64,000 bases of DNA from Hirsutella rhossiliensis (taxonomy: Eukaryota > Ascomycota > Sordariomycetes > Hypocreales > Ophiocordycipitaceae): contig NW_025408691.1 of NCBI RefSeq assembly GCF_020360975.1, positions 53,743 through 117,742 of the forward strand, written 5' to 3'. The first letter of the stretch is position 1. Each line of letters begins with the position of its first letter. Both the position numbers and the translations under genes were made by a program. The notes under the pieces were generated by a model. The model saw nothing but the letters and a program-made list of their open reading frames with translations. It did not search any database and was not told the DNA's origin. Below are positions 24,077 through 35,363 of the stretch, one piece after another.

Positions 24077-24163
24077 CGTTCCTCAAGGCATTGGCGGACC
24101 CTGGAAGGGGCCGGTCTCCTGTTCCTCAAGGCATTGGCGGACCCTGGAAGGGCCGGTCTCCTG
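24077..24163 (+). repeat. duplicated Helitron 3' terminus of unit A
   Basis: Two tandem copies (24079-24121 and 24122-24163) of a 42-43 bp unit start TTCCTCAAGGCA and end CCGGTCTCCTG. Each contains an imperfect hairpin, GGACCC-TGGAA-GGGGCC. Single copies close units B and C. The first part is the inverse of the Helitron 5' terminus. Confidence 0.7.
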
Positions 24164-27100
24164 TATGCCGCCCGTGCCCTCCAGCCACTCTTCACCGCCA
24201 CCTGTACTGTCCCCACCAACTTCCTGTTCTTGTTGCCCGCTCCGGGCCCACTCCCGGGGTCCCGGGAGGCCCTCCCGGCCGGCGGGGCAAAGGTCTTGAC
24301 CTTGACCTAATCGCTCCGCCAACTCTCCTTTCTCGTAGCAATTGTTCACAGCCATCCCCGTGCACCATGCCGCGAGAACATCCAGTCAAAATCTCACCTG
24401 AGGAGGTTCGCCGCACTTTGGGTGATCTTGAATCGCAGAGATCCCAGCAGCGCCGTTCCTATCAGCGACCTTCACCGCTTATTAGGGTTCCCCACGACGA
24501 GATCCTCCGCGTCTTGCACGATATGGACCGCCAGCGCGCTGAAGAACGAAGCCGCCACCGTGAAGCTCAATTCCAATATACCGCACACACGCAGCAGCCG
24601 AACAACCCATCCCCGAGACGACCCCGAGAAGAGCAAGCGCCCTCCACTCCACCCCCAACGCAGCCAAAACACTTCCCTACAAGACACACGCAGCCGCCAG
24701 CGACTGCATCACCGAGACGACCAGAGGGCAAGCACCCCCACTCCACCACCCACGCAGCTAAGGCGCTCCTCCAAAGACACACGCAGCCGCCGGCCGCTCC
24801 ATCACCGAAACGACACAGAGAAGAGGAGACACCACTCCCCCCCACGCAGCCAAAGCGCTCCTTTAAAAGTCACATGCAGACGCCAGCCTCTCCATCCCCG
24901 AGTCGATCCAGAGCGGAACAATCGCTTCGCCCTTCATCGCTCACGCGGACGGGGCGCTTCCCCACGAGGCCCGGGCCTACGCGAGAAACCGTTCAACTCC
25001 AGCGAGACTCTGTCAAGTCTACCTTACATCACTATGACGCCTGTTTCCGCTCTAAAGAGCAGGCATCGTCAACAAGATCCTGGTGCAACGAAGTTCCACT
25101 TGCCCTTCAGGTAGCAGCTCCTAGATCGTTCTACCAGGCGTTTACGGATGAGAGGACGTTGCCGATTTCTCACTGCGTCTTCTGCTATAGAAAGGCCCCA
25201 CCTTGCGAGCTCTCAACCATGCAGTGGAGGAGTCGATTGTCACCTCCCTGCTGCAGGCGACCAGGACCATCCAGAAGTGTGACGCTTGCCTTCCGCCGCA
25301 CGAGCGCGCGGGAGTTGACGTATGCCGCGAGTGTCGCGCCAGCTTCGACGGTGGACGGCTGCCTAAAGCCTGCTCGGTCAACAATATGGCCATCGGTTGC
25401 GAACATCGGTACCCTGGCGAGCTTGATGACCTCTCTCCCGTTGAGGAGAGACTCATTGCCTTGCATGCGCCCTTTGGCTATATCACCAAGTTCACAGTCG
25501 ACAACAAGACCTGTTCGGGAATTAGCTACCGCAAGCACGTGAAAGGACATATCGTCGTCTTTCCGAACAAGGTGGACGATCTTGTGGCCACGGTTCTTCC
25601 CCATCCCTTACTGCAGGCCATTGAGAACATCCACGTCTCTTGGAGCGGTTCGGCTAAGCCTGGCTCCGCAGACGTCAGACACCTGCTTCAGGTGCGCAGA
25701 TCTCGAGTGGCAGCTGCCCTGGCATGGCTGCAGAGGAACAACCCGCTTTACGAGGATATCGCGATCAACCAAGCAGAGATAGACGGCTGGCAGTATGCCG
25801 ACGGCTCCAGTGTTCCGACTCTCATCATGGACCGCATGCGAAGAGAGGAACCGTCGACCGTTGAGAAGACACAAACGGACCACATAGTCCCGGATACTGA
25901 TCGAGGCTTGGAGGAAAGTAGCTTCAGAAGTATCGATGATCTCGTGAACTCGATCGATCCTCCTTTCGACGCTGAATCTTGCGATTTCGACCGTACTCTG
26001 TCGACTGACCAGACTCAACCCTTCCCTGGTGACCCGGCGACTCCTGTCCCCGACTCGGCTGCCGTCGGCCTGGAAGTTGACACCGTCTGTGAGACGTCGA
26101 CGTCCGGCATGTTTCCTCTCGATGGACCGGCTGCCTTCGCGGAGACCGATAAACTGTCGTTTCTGGCCGACATCGTCAACACCAATCCGGACCGACATGG
26201 CATCTCTGTGCCGTGCGTTATGCAGGTCCAGACTACGGGAGACCAGCCGTTCGTCCGAGTGGAGCGTGGTGCGGATTTTGCAGACAACCTGCACGAAGAT
26301 TTCTTCCCTCGAACATTTCCGAAGCTTTTTCCGTGGGGAAGGGGCGGCCCGAAATCGAAGGGCGACTCGAGTCATAGCCGACAAAGCGACACTCCCGACC
26401 ATCGTCCGAATCACTCTCCAGTACTGGACCAGATACGTATTGCAACGGCATGGTGGCCGATTCGCCGCCCATCCTGTCTTTTGTTTCTTGGTATTCAACA
26501 CCTCCTTCGCTCCTCCAACCGCCGCATCAGCATGGTCCGTGTCGCTAAAGATTCCTTCCACAGACTTGAGCAAGCCTATGCGAACTTGACCGAGGACCGG
26601 CTGAAGAGGGCCGAGGCGGAGATGCGGGAGACAAGGACAACGTCGGACCCCGACATATCGGTCTTGCTTCGCGAGCTGTCGATCTTTGGCTATGCACAGC
26701 CGCTCTCGAACGAATCCCGTTTACTTATGCGGAGGAAGATACAAGCTCTAGACATCCGCGCCGGTATGCCTGCAATCTGGATTACTATCAGTCCTAACGA
26801 CATTAATAATCCGGTAAAGATGAAGCTTGCCATTCATAGGCTCCACGATTATGAGTCTGCAAAGGAACTTTTGGCCGATCTCCATGAAAAGTACGACAGA
26901 ATCGCCTCAGCACCATGGATCCAGTTAGCTCGGCCATCTTCTTCCATCGGGAAGTATCCTTATTCTTTGAAAAGTACGTCAATGCGGGCCAGGAGTCGGT
27001 ATTCGGGAAGATTAGCCACTACTACGCCACGGTGGAAACGAACGAGCGAGGCAGCCTCCACTTGCATGGACTTCTCTGGCTGGACGGCAACATGCGGTTA

Positions 27101-28921
27101 CCGAACCTGATAGGCGACATGGCCAATCCCGCGGAAGAAGCATATCGTGCCCAGGTGATCCGATACGTAGACTCCGTCTTTCATGAGTGTCTAGATGAAG
27201 ATGCCGGGAAAGCCGTGCGACAGGAGAGGAAGCCCATCCACCCCGTGGAGGAGGTCATGGCTAGCACCTCGGCTCTCACTGCGGCCTTCGACGACGAATC
27301 CAACTTCATCGCGTACTGTTGCCAAGTGCACTCCCACACGTACACCTGCCTCAAGTATTCTCTCAAGGATCGTCGAACAGGTACAGATCCACAGAGACGG
27401 ACAGCCTGCCGCTTCAAAGCACCTTGGAAAATCGTCGACGAGACGGGGTTCACAGAGGACGGCCTGCTTCAGATCCGGCGCAACCACCCACTCGTCAATC
27501 GGTATAACAAGTCATTGGCGGTCGGCCTTCGCCATAATCACGACGTCTCGATGATCTTGACCAAAACCAAGGGCCTGGCCATGGTGTACTACATCACGAA
27601 CTACGCCACCAAACTGGAAACGCCGATGTGGAAACGCATTGCTCTTGCCGCCGAGGTTGCCCGCCAACTTCGCGAAGCCGGTGGTACGAGGCTTCGCACG
27701 CCAGGTCCCACCCTGCCCGACGACAGGCAGCAGGTAGTTTTGAATGAAAGCCGTCAGTTCCTGATGAGAACGGCAAATCGGATCTTCTCCGAGCGACAAC
27801 TCTCGGCTGTGGAGGTCTGTTACCATCTACTTGGATATGACACCGACTTTACCAACGTGCCGCATTGGTCTTTCCTGAACCTGACGGCGCTCTACTGGAC
27901 AATCTTTCGGCTATGGGCGCATCTCCGCCATCAGGCCGGCGAGCTCACGGACGCCGAACAGCCCCGGAGACCATCCTCTGAGGCAAGGAGGGCGAACCCT
28001 TCTATGCCTAGATGTGTACGCCTACCGCGGTCATGTTCTACAAGACTTATGCCTGTATGACTACATGTCAATGGTTCACTTGGTGCGTCGAAATGGTCCG
28101 AGTGAAGATGAGTCTCGCATTTTTCTCGATGGGCAGGGCTCCGACCGTGACGGCTGGATGCAAAAGCTTCGACGGCCCGACCAGTACGCCGTCCCGATCT
28201 TCCAAGGATACATCAGCGACGACCATGAGGACGATCACCCAGTGTATGTTAAGCGGTACGCTCTAACCCCCCGGCACCATTTTTGGCTCCGTCTGACTAC
28301 CTGTGCAGAAATTCTGTCCTACATTTGGCGTTATTCGTCCCTTGGGAAAACTTCATTTCTGAGAGCCAAGGCGATATAACCAGCATATGGACGAGGCATC
28401 GAGCGGGGCTTTGTCCTCGCCTCCGTTTCCATGTCTCCAATATTTGTCTTTGAGAAAGTCTGCCGAGGATGCGCGCAAGGACGCGAAGCTCTGGGCCAGT
28501 CGATCGGAGGGCGACGACACAATTGACGTCGAGTACCCACTTGACGCTGGCCGCTGCGAAGAGGAGCCTCCAGCGATGGCTCATCGTCAGGCCTACAAAG
28601 CTCTACTCCAGATTTTGCGAAATGCCGTGCAGGATACAGACGCCACGAAAGACTCACCCGTCCTTGGAGGTTTAATACGCGATCTGTGCGAAGAGAACCC
28701 GGCTGAAGAGGAGCAACCTTTGTGCAACGTCAGGAGGATTTGTACCGGAATATACCCCATGATCAAGGTGACGCCTTGTGCCAATTTCCAATATCTCGAG
28801 ACGATGTCCAGGCAGCGGCCAAGGCCCAACAACTATTGCATCTTCGGATGCTAGACGACATTGAGGGTGGTTCTCAGGGGACCATCCTTTCCACGGACGG
28901 CGCCGACATCGACGATACCCT

Positions 28922-28929
28922 AGCTCGCT
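28922..28929. repeat. 8-bp target duplication of the hAT element, left copy
   Basis: AGCTCGCT at 28922-28929 is repeated exactly at 32256-32263. Eight base pairs is the usual hAT duplication length. Unit A carries a single GCTCGCT-like sequence at the equivalent place near 21434, confirming the insertion site. Confidence 0.9.
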
Positions 28930-29424
28930 CAGTGATCGGAATGGTCCGGTATGAGTTGGTATTGGTATGGTAAATACCGCCAAGACCTGGTATGGTTTGA
29001 CAAAAACTTGATACCATGGTATTACCGGTATACCGAATCATACCAGTAACGCTAAAAATAAGCTCAGGTAAGAGGCTCACTGCGGAGAATGACCAGGCAG
29101 AATCCGAGCGGCGATGATTCCAGTGTCATCTGTAGGGCTTATTGACCAGTTTTCTGCCAGTTTATCTACTCCATTCAATCATGAATACCATCATCCTCAC
29201 AATAAGTTATCGACCTGGCTACCTTGGTCAGGTCGATCCGGCACCGAACGGATGCTTTTCGTCTTTGCTGCCGGGTAGCTATCCCAGGAAGGCACGAAGG
29301 TAAGGCTAGTGTTAGTGCGTATTAGAAAGTACTTCTCATTGCACCCAGTTTTATGAGTTCTTCCATGTAGGACGGAGCATGACCTAACGTATCACTGGCC
29401 AGACTTGTCAATCGCGTCGTCGGA

Positions 29425-29483
29425 GGGACAGGAAAAGCTTAAATGATCCTTTCAGGGACAGGAAAGCTTAAATGATCCTTTCA
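29425..29483 (+). repeat. 30-bp tandem duplication in the hAT 5' region
   Basis: A unit beginning GGGACAGGAAAAGCTT is present twice in tandem (29425-29454 and 29455-29483). The second copy lacks one A in the A-run. It lies in the untranslated region upstream of the transposase. Confidence 0.8.
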
Positions 29484-29608
29484 ATCGAATTACTTCCGTG
29501 ATGTTGGAGCCCGAAAATTTTTACGTTAGGCTAGTTGGACGATGGACCAAGATCGAATGATCGAAAGCCACCATAGTGACCATACCTTAACTGGTGTATG
29601 TCATGATC

Positions 29609-32077
29609 ATGGAATCTCCAGCGCCAACCTCGCCATCTTCGTTTACGACAAGTTCAGCATCAATCCGCTCCAGATCTCCTGCATCGTGTCCCGCGCCACA
29701 CTTTTCCGCTACGACGCCATCGTCTAATTCTGTCCGTTATCCTGAGCCTCCGGACGAATTCGTACAAGACCATGTCACGTACCTGCGTCGCGCGACGACG
29801 ACGAAGAAGGCAGCTCGTCTCGGCTCGTTCGCATGTGTGGAAGTACGGTCTTCATTACATCCGAGACAGTGACAAGAAAGAGGTATACTACTGTCACGAA
29901 TGTGCGATCGGAAAGTATAAGCAAGAGTTATTTGTGATCAATGGCACGTCGGGAGTGAGAAATCATCTCGAACAGAGGCACCAGATTGATCCACAAAGCG
30001 GCCTGAGGAAACGCGGTGCGACACGGGCGTCTGTATTGGAGCAACAGAAAAGCGCAGCTGCTAGTAGCAATTTTTTCTGGAAAGATACCGTTGAGAGGTT
30101 CAAAGAGCTTTTGATTCGTTGGGTTGTGTACTGCCATATTGCTTTCTTCCAGTTGGAGAACCAGTACTTCCGAGAGCTACTCTTCTTTCTGAACCCTGCT
30201 CTACTTAATCACCTCCCAAAGGCTGCGAAAACAATTCGAGGTTGGGTTATGGATGCGTTCCTGTCGAAGAAGCAACAGCTGAAAGAGGACCTCCAGCGGT
30301 CGCGGAGTAGAATCTCCATCTCCTTCGACCTCTGGACCTCGCCAAACCCGTACGCAATCCTGGGTGTCGTCGCCATGTGGATTGACGCCACCGGCAAGCG
30401 ACGAAGTACCGTCCTGGGCATGCGACGCGTTCATGGCGAGCACAGTGGCGAGAATCTTGGGTCGACCGTTCTCGAATTATTGACGGAATATGACATTGGC
30501 GGAGATCAGATTGGATACTTCATGCTGGACAATGCTTCATCCAATGATACCGCTGTTGAGTTTATACTCAAGGAGCTCTGCCCATGGATGAAGCCGCAAC
30601 AGCGTCGCCATCGCCGACTGCGCTGCTTGGGTCACATTGTCAACCTCTGCTGCCAGGCGTTTCTCATGGGTCGAAATTGTGAGAAGCATTTGGCGAAGCT
30701 TGAAAAGCACCACCAGCGCGGAGATTACGTGAAGGTAGAGGAGCTGTGGAAGAAGTTTGGATGTTTAGGCCGGCTCCATAACCTTGTGCGGTACATCCGG
30801 CTTACTCCTCAAAGGCGGGAGGAGTTTGCAGCAATTATTATCGGCGGCCATCTCTCCGAATTCGATGGGCTCGAGCTTATCCAGAACAACTCCACACGCT
30901 GGAATTCGTGGTTTCATTCGATCACACGAGCGTTAAATGTTCGAGAACGTTTGGAAATCTTCTCAGCTCGTCATGTACCAGGAGAGGGTCTCAAGGGATT
31001 TCGAACTTCAAACTAGATGGACAGCACTGGTTCGAGCTTGAAAAGATCGAGCTCGCACTAAAAGACTTCTTCGCGGCAACTATGCTTGCTGAAGGAAACA
31101 AGACATCCTCGCTGACTGGTTTTCGACTTTGGACTGTCTTCTCCGCGAGATCAACGAGACGAAGGTGTGACGGTACAAGTGCACGAACAAGGTCGGGTGC
31201 GACTTGGGTAAAGTGATTGTCTACGAAGAGAGAAGGAGGTTCCTAAGGAAGACTCTGACTTTCGCTATTTACATGAATCAAAGTGAGACATTTCATAAAG
31301 TATGAAAGTCACATGATCGTTCCTCACAGAAGGATCACTACCATGACATTCACGAGGAAGACGACGACGACAACTTCACGTGGAGGTATCTCCAAGGTTG
31401 TGCAGATGCTGCGTGGTCAAAGTGCGAGGAGTATTACAGCAACCGACAACGGAATTGGCAACATCGATTTCCTGAAGATACTGATCTTCCGCCAGCGTAT
31501 TACGCAGCTCAAGTACTCAATCCGTATCGAAAGTGGGCATGGTTCAGGCAAGAATGGGTTCTTCAGGGCGACGAAGGAAGACAGAAGTGGTATGAAAGCG
31601 CACAGCTGGCGGTGAAGCAGCTCTGGGAGACAGAGTATAAGGAAAGTACCCTGTTGAGGCGCTACCACCTCCAGTCAGGAAGGACAAGGATCCAGACCCA
31701 GCATTCGATCGGCAGAGGGAACATAAGCGCATTCGCATAGACGGCCCGGCTGCTGCCACCGATCTGTATGAGCAGTATATTTCGACCGACCGGCTGCATG
31801 ACGAGGAGGCAGGTTGCGATGAGGCCATCGCCTATTGGCTATCCGTTATGACTCGCAAAGAGACCTCGCCCGCTTCGCTCTGGATCTATTTGCGGTTTCC
31901 CCAATGTCATATGAGTGCGAACGGCTGTTTAGTAGCGCAAAGCTTGGTATAGTTGATCGTCGAGGTAGGCTTAAGGCAGATATCATAGAGGCTTGTGAGT
32001 GTCTACGTGCCTGGTATGGGAAGCCTCGGGCTGAGGATAGCGAAGATAGCGGGGATAGCGAGAATGAAAGCGAATAA
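29609..32077 (+). pseudogene. hAT transposase with BED zinc finger, frameshifted
   Basis: The likely start is the ATG at 29609. A Ser/Pro-rich N terminus leads, after a frame change near 29830, into a BED-type finger (YYCHECAIGKYK, then HLEQRH). The RNase H-like core includes ISFDLWTSPN near 30320, IGYFMLDNASSND near 30510 and CLGHIVNLCCQAFL near 30630. The first long frame stops at 31016. The C-terminal dimerisation domain (SYECERLFSSAKL, then ACECLRAWYG) is in frame again at 31835-32077 with an acidic tail. Frame changes near 29830 and 31010, and others up to 31830, separate the parts. The perfect TIRs suggest the element is young, so some breaks may be sequencing errors. Confidence 0.85.
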
Positions 32078-32255
32078 GCGATCAAGTTGACAGCTAGTAG
32101 CCAATACATTTCCTATTTTTGCAACCCGCCTCATTCTGAGCGGTCTTGGCGGTATTACTGGTATTACCGGTAAGCCATACCGGTAAGGATATCAGCAGGT
32201 GGTATGGTATGGTATAGAGGTCATACCATACCATACCGGACCATTCCGATCACTG

Positions 32256-32263
32256 AGCTCGCT
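32256..32263. repeat. 8-bp target duplication of the hAT element, right copy
   Basis: AGCTCGCT, identical to 28922-28929. Helitron B coding sequence resumes directly after it. Confidence 0.9.
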
Positions 32264-32711
32264 ACGGCGATACGGAAACCACCATTGCGCACCCGGGAAG
32301 TGACCTCAATCAACAAGGGCCTCGAATGCTTGTCGACGTCAGTCCGGTGACTAGCTTCGCGGAGATGGGACACACCGCTGCAGCCACCTTCACACTGAAC
32401 TATCTACAAACCGTGGCCCTTCAACTTGTTTGCGCATTTTTGGACAGGTATACCGCTCATCAGGACTCAGCCGGTCAACATCTTCAATATACCGGCGGGC
32501 CGGGTGGCACAGGAAAGTCGAGGATTATCGATGCCCTAAAGGACGTGTTCGCGGCGAGGAACCAACCACATCTTCTGCAGATAACCGGCACATCGGGCAG
32601 TTCGGCGGCCCAGATTGGCGGCACGACGATCCACTCGGCCTGTGGGTTAGATTCCCATCGCGATCCAAACAAGCCGCCTCCCCTTTTCGGAGGCGAAGAA
32701 ATGGATATGGA

Positions 32712-32863
32712 TGTTGCGATTGAACTTACTTCTATTCAATTCTGTCTGACAGCTCTCAACATACATATATACATAGTGGCACGTCCGTGCCACTATCCAG
32801 TGACTCACCACTTGTAACTGCTGCCTAAACATGTCTTGGTCCATGTCTCATATCAAGTCAACA
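32712..32863. mobile_element. 152-bp solo-LTR-like insertion in the Helitron B helicase
   Basis: Compared with unit A at 21880-21895, unit B has 152 extra bases that begin TGTTG and end CAACA. They are flanked by a 5-bp duplication, ATGGA (32707-32711 and 32864-32868). TG...CA ends and a 5-bp duplication are the signature of an LTR left after recombination between two LTRs. Inside is a 10-bp-stem palindrome (TAGTGGCACG, then CGTGCCACTA) and an AT-rich ATACATATATACAT stretch. The parental retrotransposon is not in the window. It is short for an LTR, so another small insertion type is possible. Confidence 0.6.
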
Positions 32864-34123
32864 ATGGAAACAGAAGCTGGTACTCGTGATTGACGAGGTC
32901 AGTATGCTGGGAGGAGCCACTCTGCACAACGTCAGTCGCCACCTGCAGGCACTCCGTGACTGTCCAGACGAGCCGTTTGGTGGGATGCCTGTCGTTCTAC
33001 TGATGGGAGACTTCTACCAGTTCGCCCCCGTGCGGGAAACAAGCCTCCTGATCAACAGACCGCCGGACCGAACACAGACCCCCCTGCGACAAGCGACCAT
33101 CTCTCACCACAGCGGCTGCAGATTGTGGCATCTGTTCAAAACCGTTGTGCTCCTCGAAGACCAACTCCGGGCACGCAACGATCCCCAACTTCGCGCACTC
33201 CTGGATCGAGTTCGTAACGGGCGCCAGACGCAGCAAGACCTCGACTTGCTCAACGAAAACATTGTAGGACGCTCCCAAATCACCTTCCACGATGGTTTGC
33301 GTGCTATAACGCCACTGAACCGCACCCGCTGGGCCCTCAACATGGAAGCTGTCGTGGGCTGGGCGCGCTTCAACAAGCGGCATATCCGGATCTTTGTCTC
33401 GACTCACACCTGGCGCAACGGCACGCTTTCTCCAAACATCGTAGCGCGAACCATAGGACAAGGTGACGACTCCGCTTGCAAGGTCCCCGGCGTCTTCTTC
33501 TACGCCCAGGGCATGCCTGTGGTTGTGAACAAGAACATCTACACTGGCTTGAAAGTTGTGAATGGGGCCGACTTTACTGCCGTGGACGTAATACTCGATC
33601 CCAATCACCCAGGATACCACTTGGCGGATGACGTGACCATCCACTTCGGGCCACCGCTCGGCATTCTTCTGCAGTCCGAGGAGACGAAGGCCTTGGCGAT
33701 ACCGTCCTCCCGGTGGGGACGGTACTCATCCGCCCCATGTCACATACACTTGATTCGACTAACTCTCACTTCAAATTCTTGTCGGCAAGATGCACGCGAC
33801 GTGGATTGCCCGTCGTACCAGCGTTCGTCCTCACCGATTACAAAGCCCAGGGTAAAACGTTCGTGGAAGTACTGTTGGAGCTGCGTGGAAATCGTGTGAC
33901 CAATGGTGAACCCTCCAGGTGCGATTTTACGAGCCTCTATGTGCAACTGTCCAGGTGCACCTCGCTTCGGGCATCAAGCTTCTTGGTCCTGTGAGACAGC
34001 ATGATTTCATTGGCAATGGGCTGGATCCGGCCATAATTGATGGAATGCAGAGACTCAAGAACTTGGCCGCAGAAACGAGACGGTTATACGAGGACCAGGG
34101 TTTCGAAAAGTAGTGGTAGTATA

Positions 34124-34846
34124 CTAACCATCCTGATAGTTTGACCTTTTGCACGTCGTAACGCGGCAGGTAAACGTCCTACACTTCATAAGGTGACCGG
34201 ACCGCACCCCAGTCGTCTGGATCTCGCCCTCCCTTCCCAGGGCGTATGCGCTTTGCTCCTCACAATAATTTACCCACCATTCCTCGAACGCGTGACGGCT
34301 ATAAAGCCATCTCGGCGGCCCGTCTCCCTCCCCGAACAGGTCCAGGATGTGGTCGCAGAACATCCACACGCCTTCAAGATGCTGCGGATAAAATGGCCTC
34401 CTGTCCTTGCGCGCGACCACGACGGTGCCAACTTGTGACTGCCATTCTGGAGGTGCAAACCCGGAGTCGGCATCAATATTAAGGTACGTAGCAATCTGGT
34501 TGTCGAGGTCTGCCTCGTTGGCGGACTGAGTCCCCGTCCGATAGAGGACCAGCGGGACCTCGATGAGCGCTGGGACGGAGGGCACCGACTGCGAAAACAC
34601 ATCATGATTCGCAGGGATTGCAGTGGCAGACCAAAGGGAAACTTGCGTTTCTCTGCCTCGCATCGGACAATGACAGCTTCAACTTGCCCTGAGTTGCTGT
34701 GCATTTCCTCAAACCTGATGTACCCAACGCCGGGGAGGCATGCGTGGGCGGCGGGTGGGTGTTGCCGCTGGCGCTTGCTGGGGCGATGCCTCTGGCTCCG
34801 AATCGGTGTCGATGTTGTCCCACCTTGAATAATCAATCGGAGGCAT
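34124..34846 (-). CDS. uncharacterised fungal protein carried antisense in Helitron B
   Basis: Minus strand from an ATG at 34846 (MPPIDYSRWDNIDTDSEPEA). After a Pro/Arg-rich stretch, a frame change near 34740 leads to GYIRFEEMHSNSGQVEAVIV. A second change near 34625 leads to a long open part: NHDVFSQS, DNQIATYLNIDADSG, PPEWQSQVGTVVVARKD, GVWMFCDHILDLFGEGDGP and AFEEWWVNYCEE. This looks like a conserved soluble domain, but I cannot name the family. The acidic IDYSxWD opening resembles Cdc37 N termini; the rest does not. The stop at 34124 lies about 10 bp from the Helitron helicase stop, so the two are convergent. It occupies the same slot as the MYND gene in unit A but is unrelated in sequence. 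Confidence 0.6.
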
Positions 34847-35090
34847 TGGGTCGATTCTTGACAAATTGTTCCACTTCACTGCATGATTCACGAACGGTTC
34901 GGACTCCTTCGCCATTCGAGATGAAGGCTGGCTCCTTAGACTTTCCTTTTCCATTGCGTCCTTACCCGCCCTCAACCCACCATGTTGTAGCGGGGTAAGA
35001 TGGCGTCCAAGCAGCCACACTATCAGAGCAAGCCGCATCTTCTTCTCAACAGACCTGTCAGTGTGAAACCCAAACTGAATGCTCCAGTCC

Positions 35091-35134
35091 CGTTCCTCAA
35101 GGCATTGGCGGACCCTGAAAGGGCCGGTCTCCTG
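35091..35134 (+). repeat. Helitron 3' terminus of unit B
   Basis: A single copy of the 3'-terminal unit: CGTTCCTCAAGGCA, a weakened hairpin (GGACCCTGAAAGGGCC), then GGTCTCCTG. Unit C sequence follows directly. Confidence 0.7.
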
Positions 35135-35363
35135 TTCGCCACAGCTGTGTCTCTCCAGCCACAATCCAAATCAATCCACATACATGCATGCTGTAGGTAT
35201 ACTGTACATAATGCCCACGCCACCGTCTCTTGTTGTTCCTAGGTCCAACCGGTATCGCTGCCTTGCCATGACGCCATCCCTACGATGGCGGGGTCGAAAA
35301 AGTCATGCATCGTTTCTTCCCTTTTCTCTTCCCTCCTCATCACATCCTTATCTACTTGTGACC

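Larger units (their letters stand above)
16585..24163 (+). mobile_element. Helitron unit A (Helitron2-like)
   Basis: The unit begins at the duplicated 5' termini and ends at a duplicated 3' terminus (24077-24163). It contains the replication-helicase gene (16875 to about 23130) followed immediately by an antisense MYND-finger gene. The 5' 14-mer is repeated in inverted form just inside the 3' hairpin. Such asymmetric terminal inverted repeats are known for Helitron2/Helentron-type elements. Unit A is closely related to unit B and more distantly to unit C. Confidence 0.75.
28930..32255 (+). mobile_element. complete hAT-family DNA transposon inside Helitron B
   Basis: The ends are perfect inverted repeats of at least 24 bp: left CAGTGATCGGAATGGTCCGG, right its reverse complement ending at 32255. 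Variants of GGTATGG and ATACCGG repeat just inside both ends, as expected for subterminal transposase-binding sites. Exact 8-bp flanking duplications are present. Length is 3326 bp. The perfect TIRs and duplication point to a recent insertion. It carries a BED-finger transposase gene. Confidence 0.92.
24367..34113 (+). pseudogene. Helitron Rep-helicase of unit B, split by two insertions
   Basis: Same architecture as in unit A, starting MPREHPVKISPEEVRRTLG at 24367. Long open parts are 24367-25270, 25270-26910 and 26915-27990. The DUF6570-like domain is at about 25100-25760, HUH motif HLHGLLWLDGN near 27065, Walker A GGPGGTGKSR near 32510, Walker B VIDEVSMLGG near 32890 and DYKAQGKTF near 33840. 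It ends GFEK-stop at 34111. Besides the two inserted elements, frame changes occur near 25270, 26905, 27985 and 28450. Removing the hAT element and one copy of its 8-bp duplication restores collinearity with unit A at this point. Confidence 0.85.
24164..35134 (+). mobile_element. Helitron unit B, interrupted by a hAT element and an LTR-like insertion
   Basis: Sequence homologous to unit A starts immediately after the 3' terminus of A, at the point equivalent to 16708. Unit B therefore lacks its own 5' terminal repeat. It ends at 35091-35134 with a 3' terminus like A's. The helicase gene is split by a 3.3-kb hAT transposon at 28930-32255 and by a 152-bp insertion at 32712-32863. An antisense passenger gene lies between the helicase stop (34111-34113) and the 3' terminus. 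Confidence 0.75.

Noticed and set aside
16585..24163. Canonical Helitron ends (TC at 5', CTRR at 3')
   Set aside because: The shared termini between units do not start with TC or end in CTRR. The inverted 14-mer arrangement fits the Helitron2 type better.
24302..24845. Long antisense frames across the Helitron proline/arginine-rich tract
   Set aside because: They mirror the repetitive plus-strand codons and recur at the same place in units A and B, so they are shadows.
29000..32260. CRISPR-like array from repeated GGTATGG and ATACCGG motifs
   Set aside because: These are short subterminal repeats of a hAT element, irregularly spaced, in a fungal genome.
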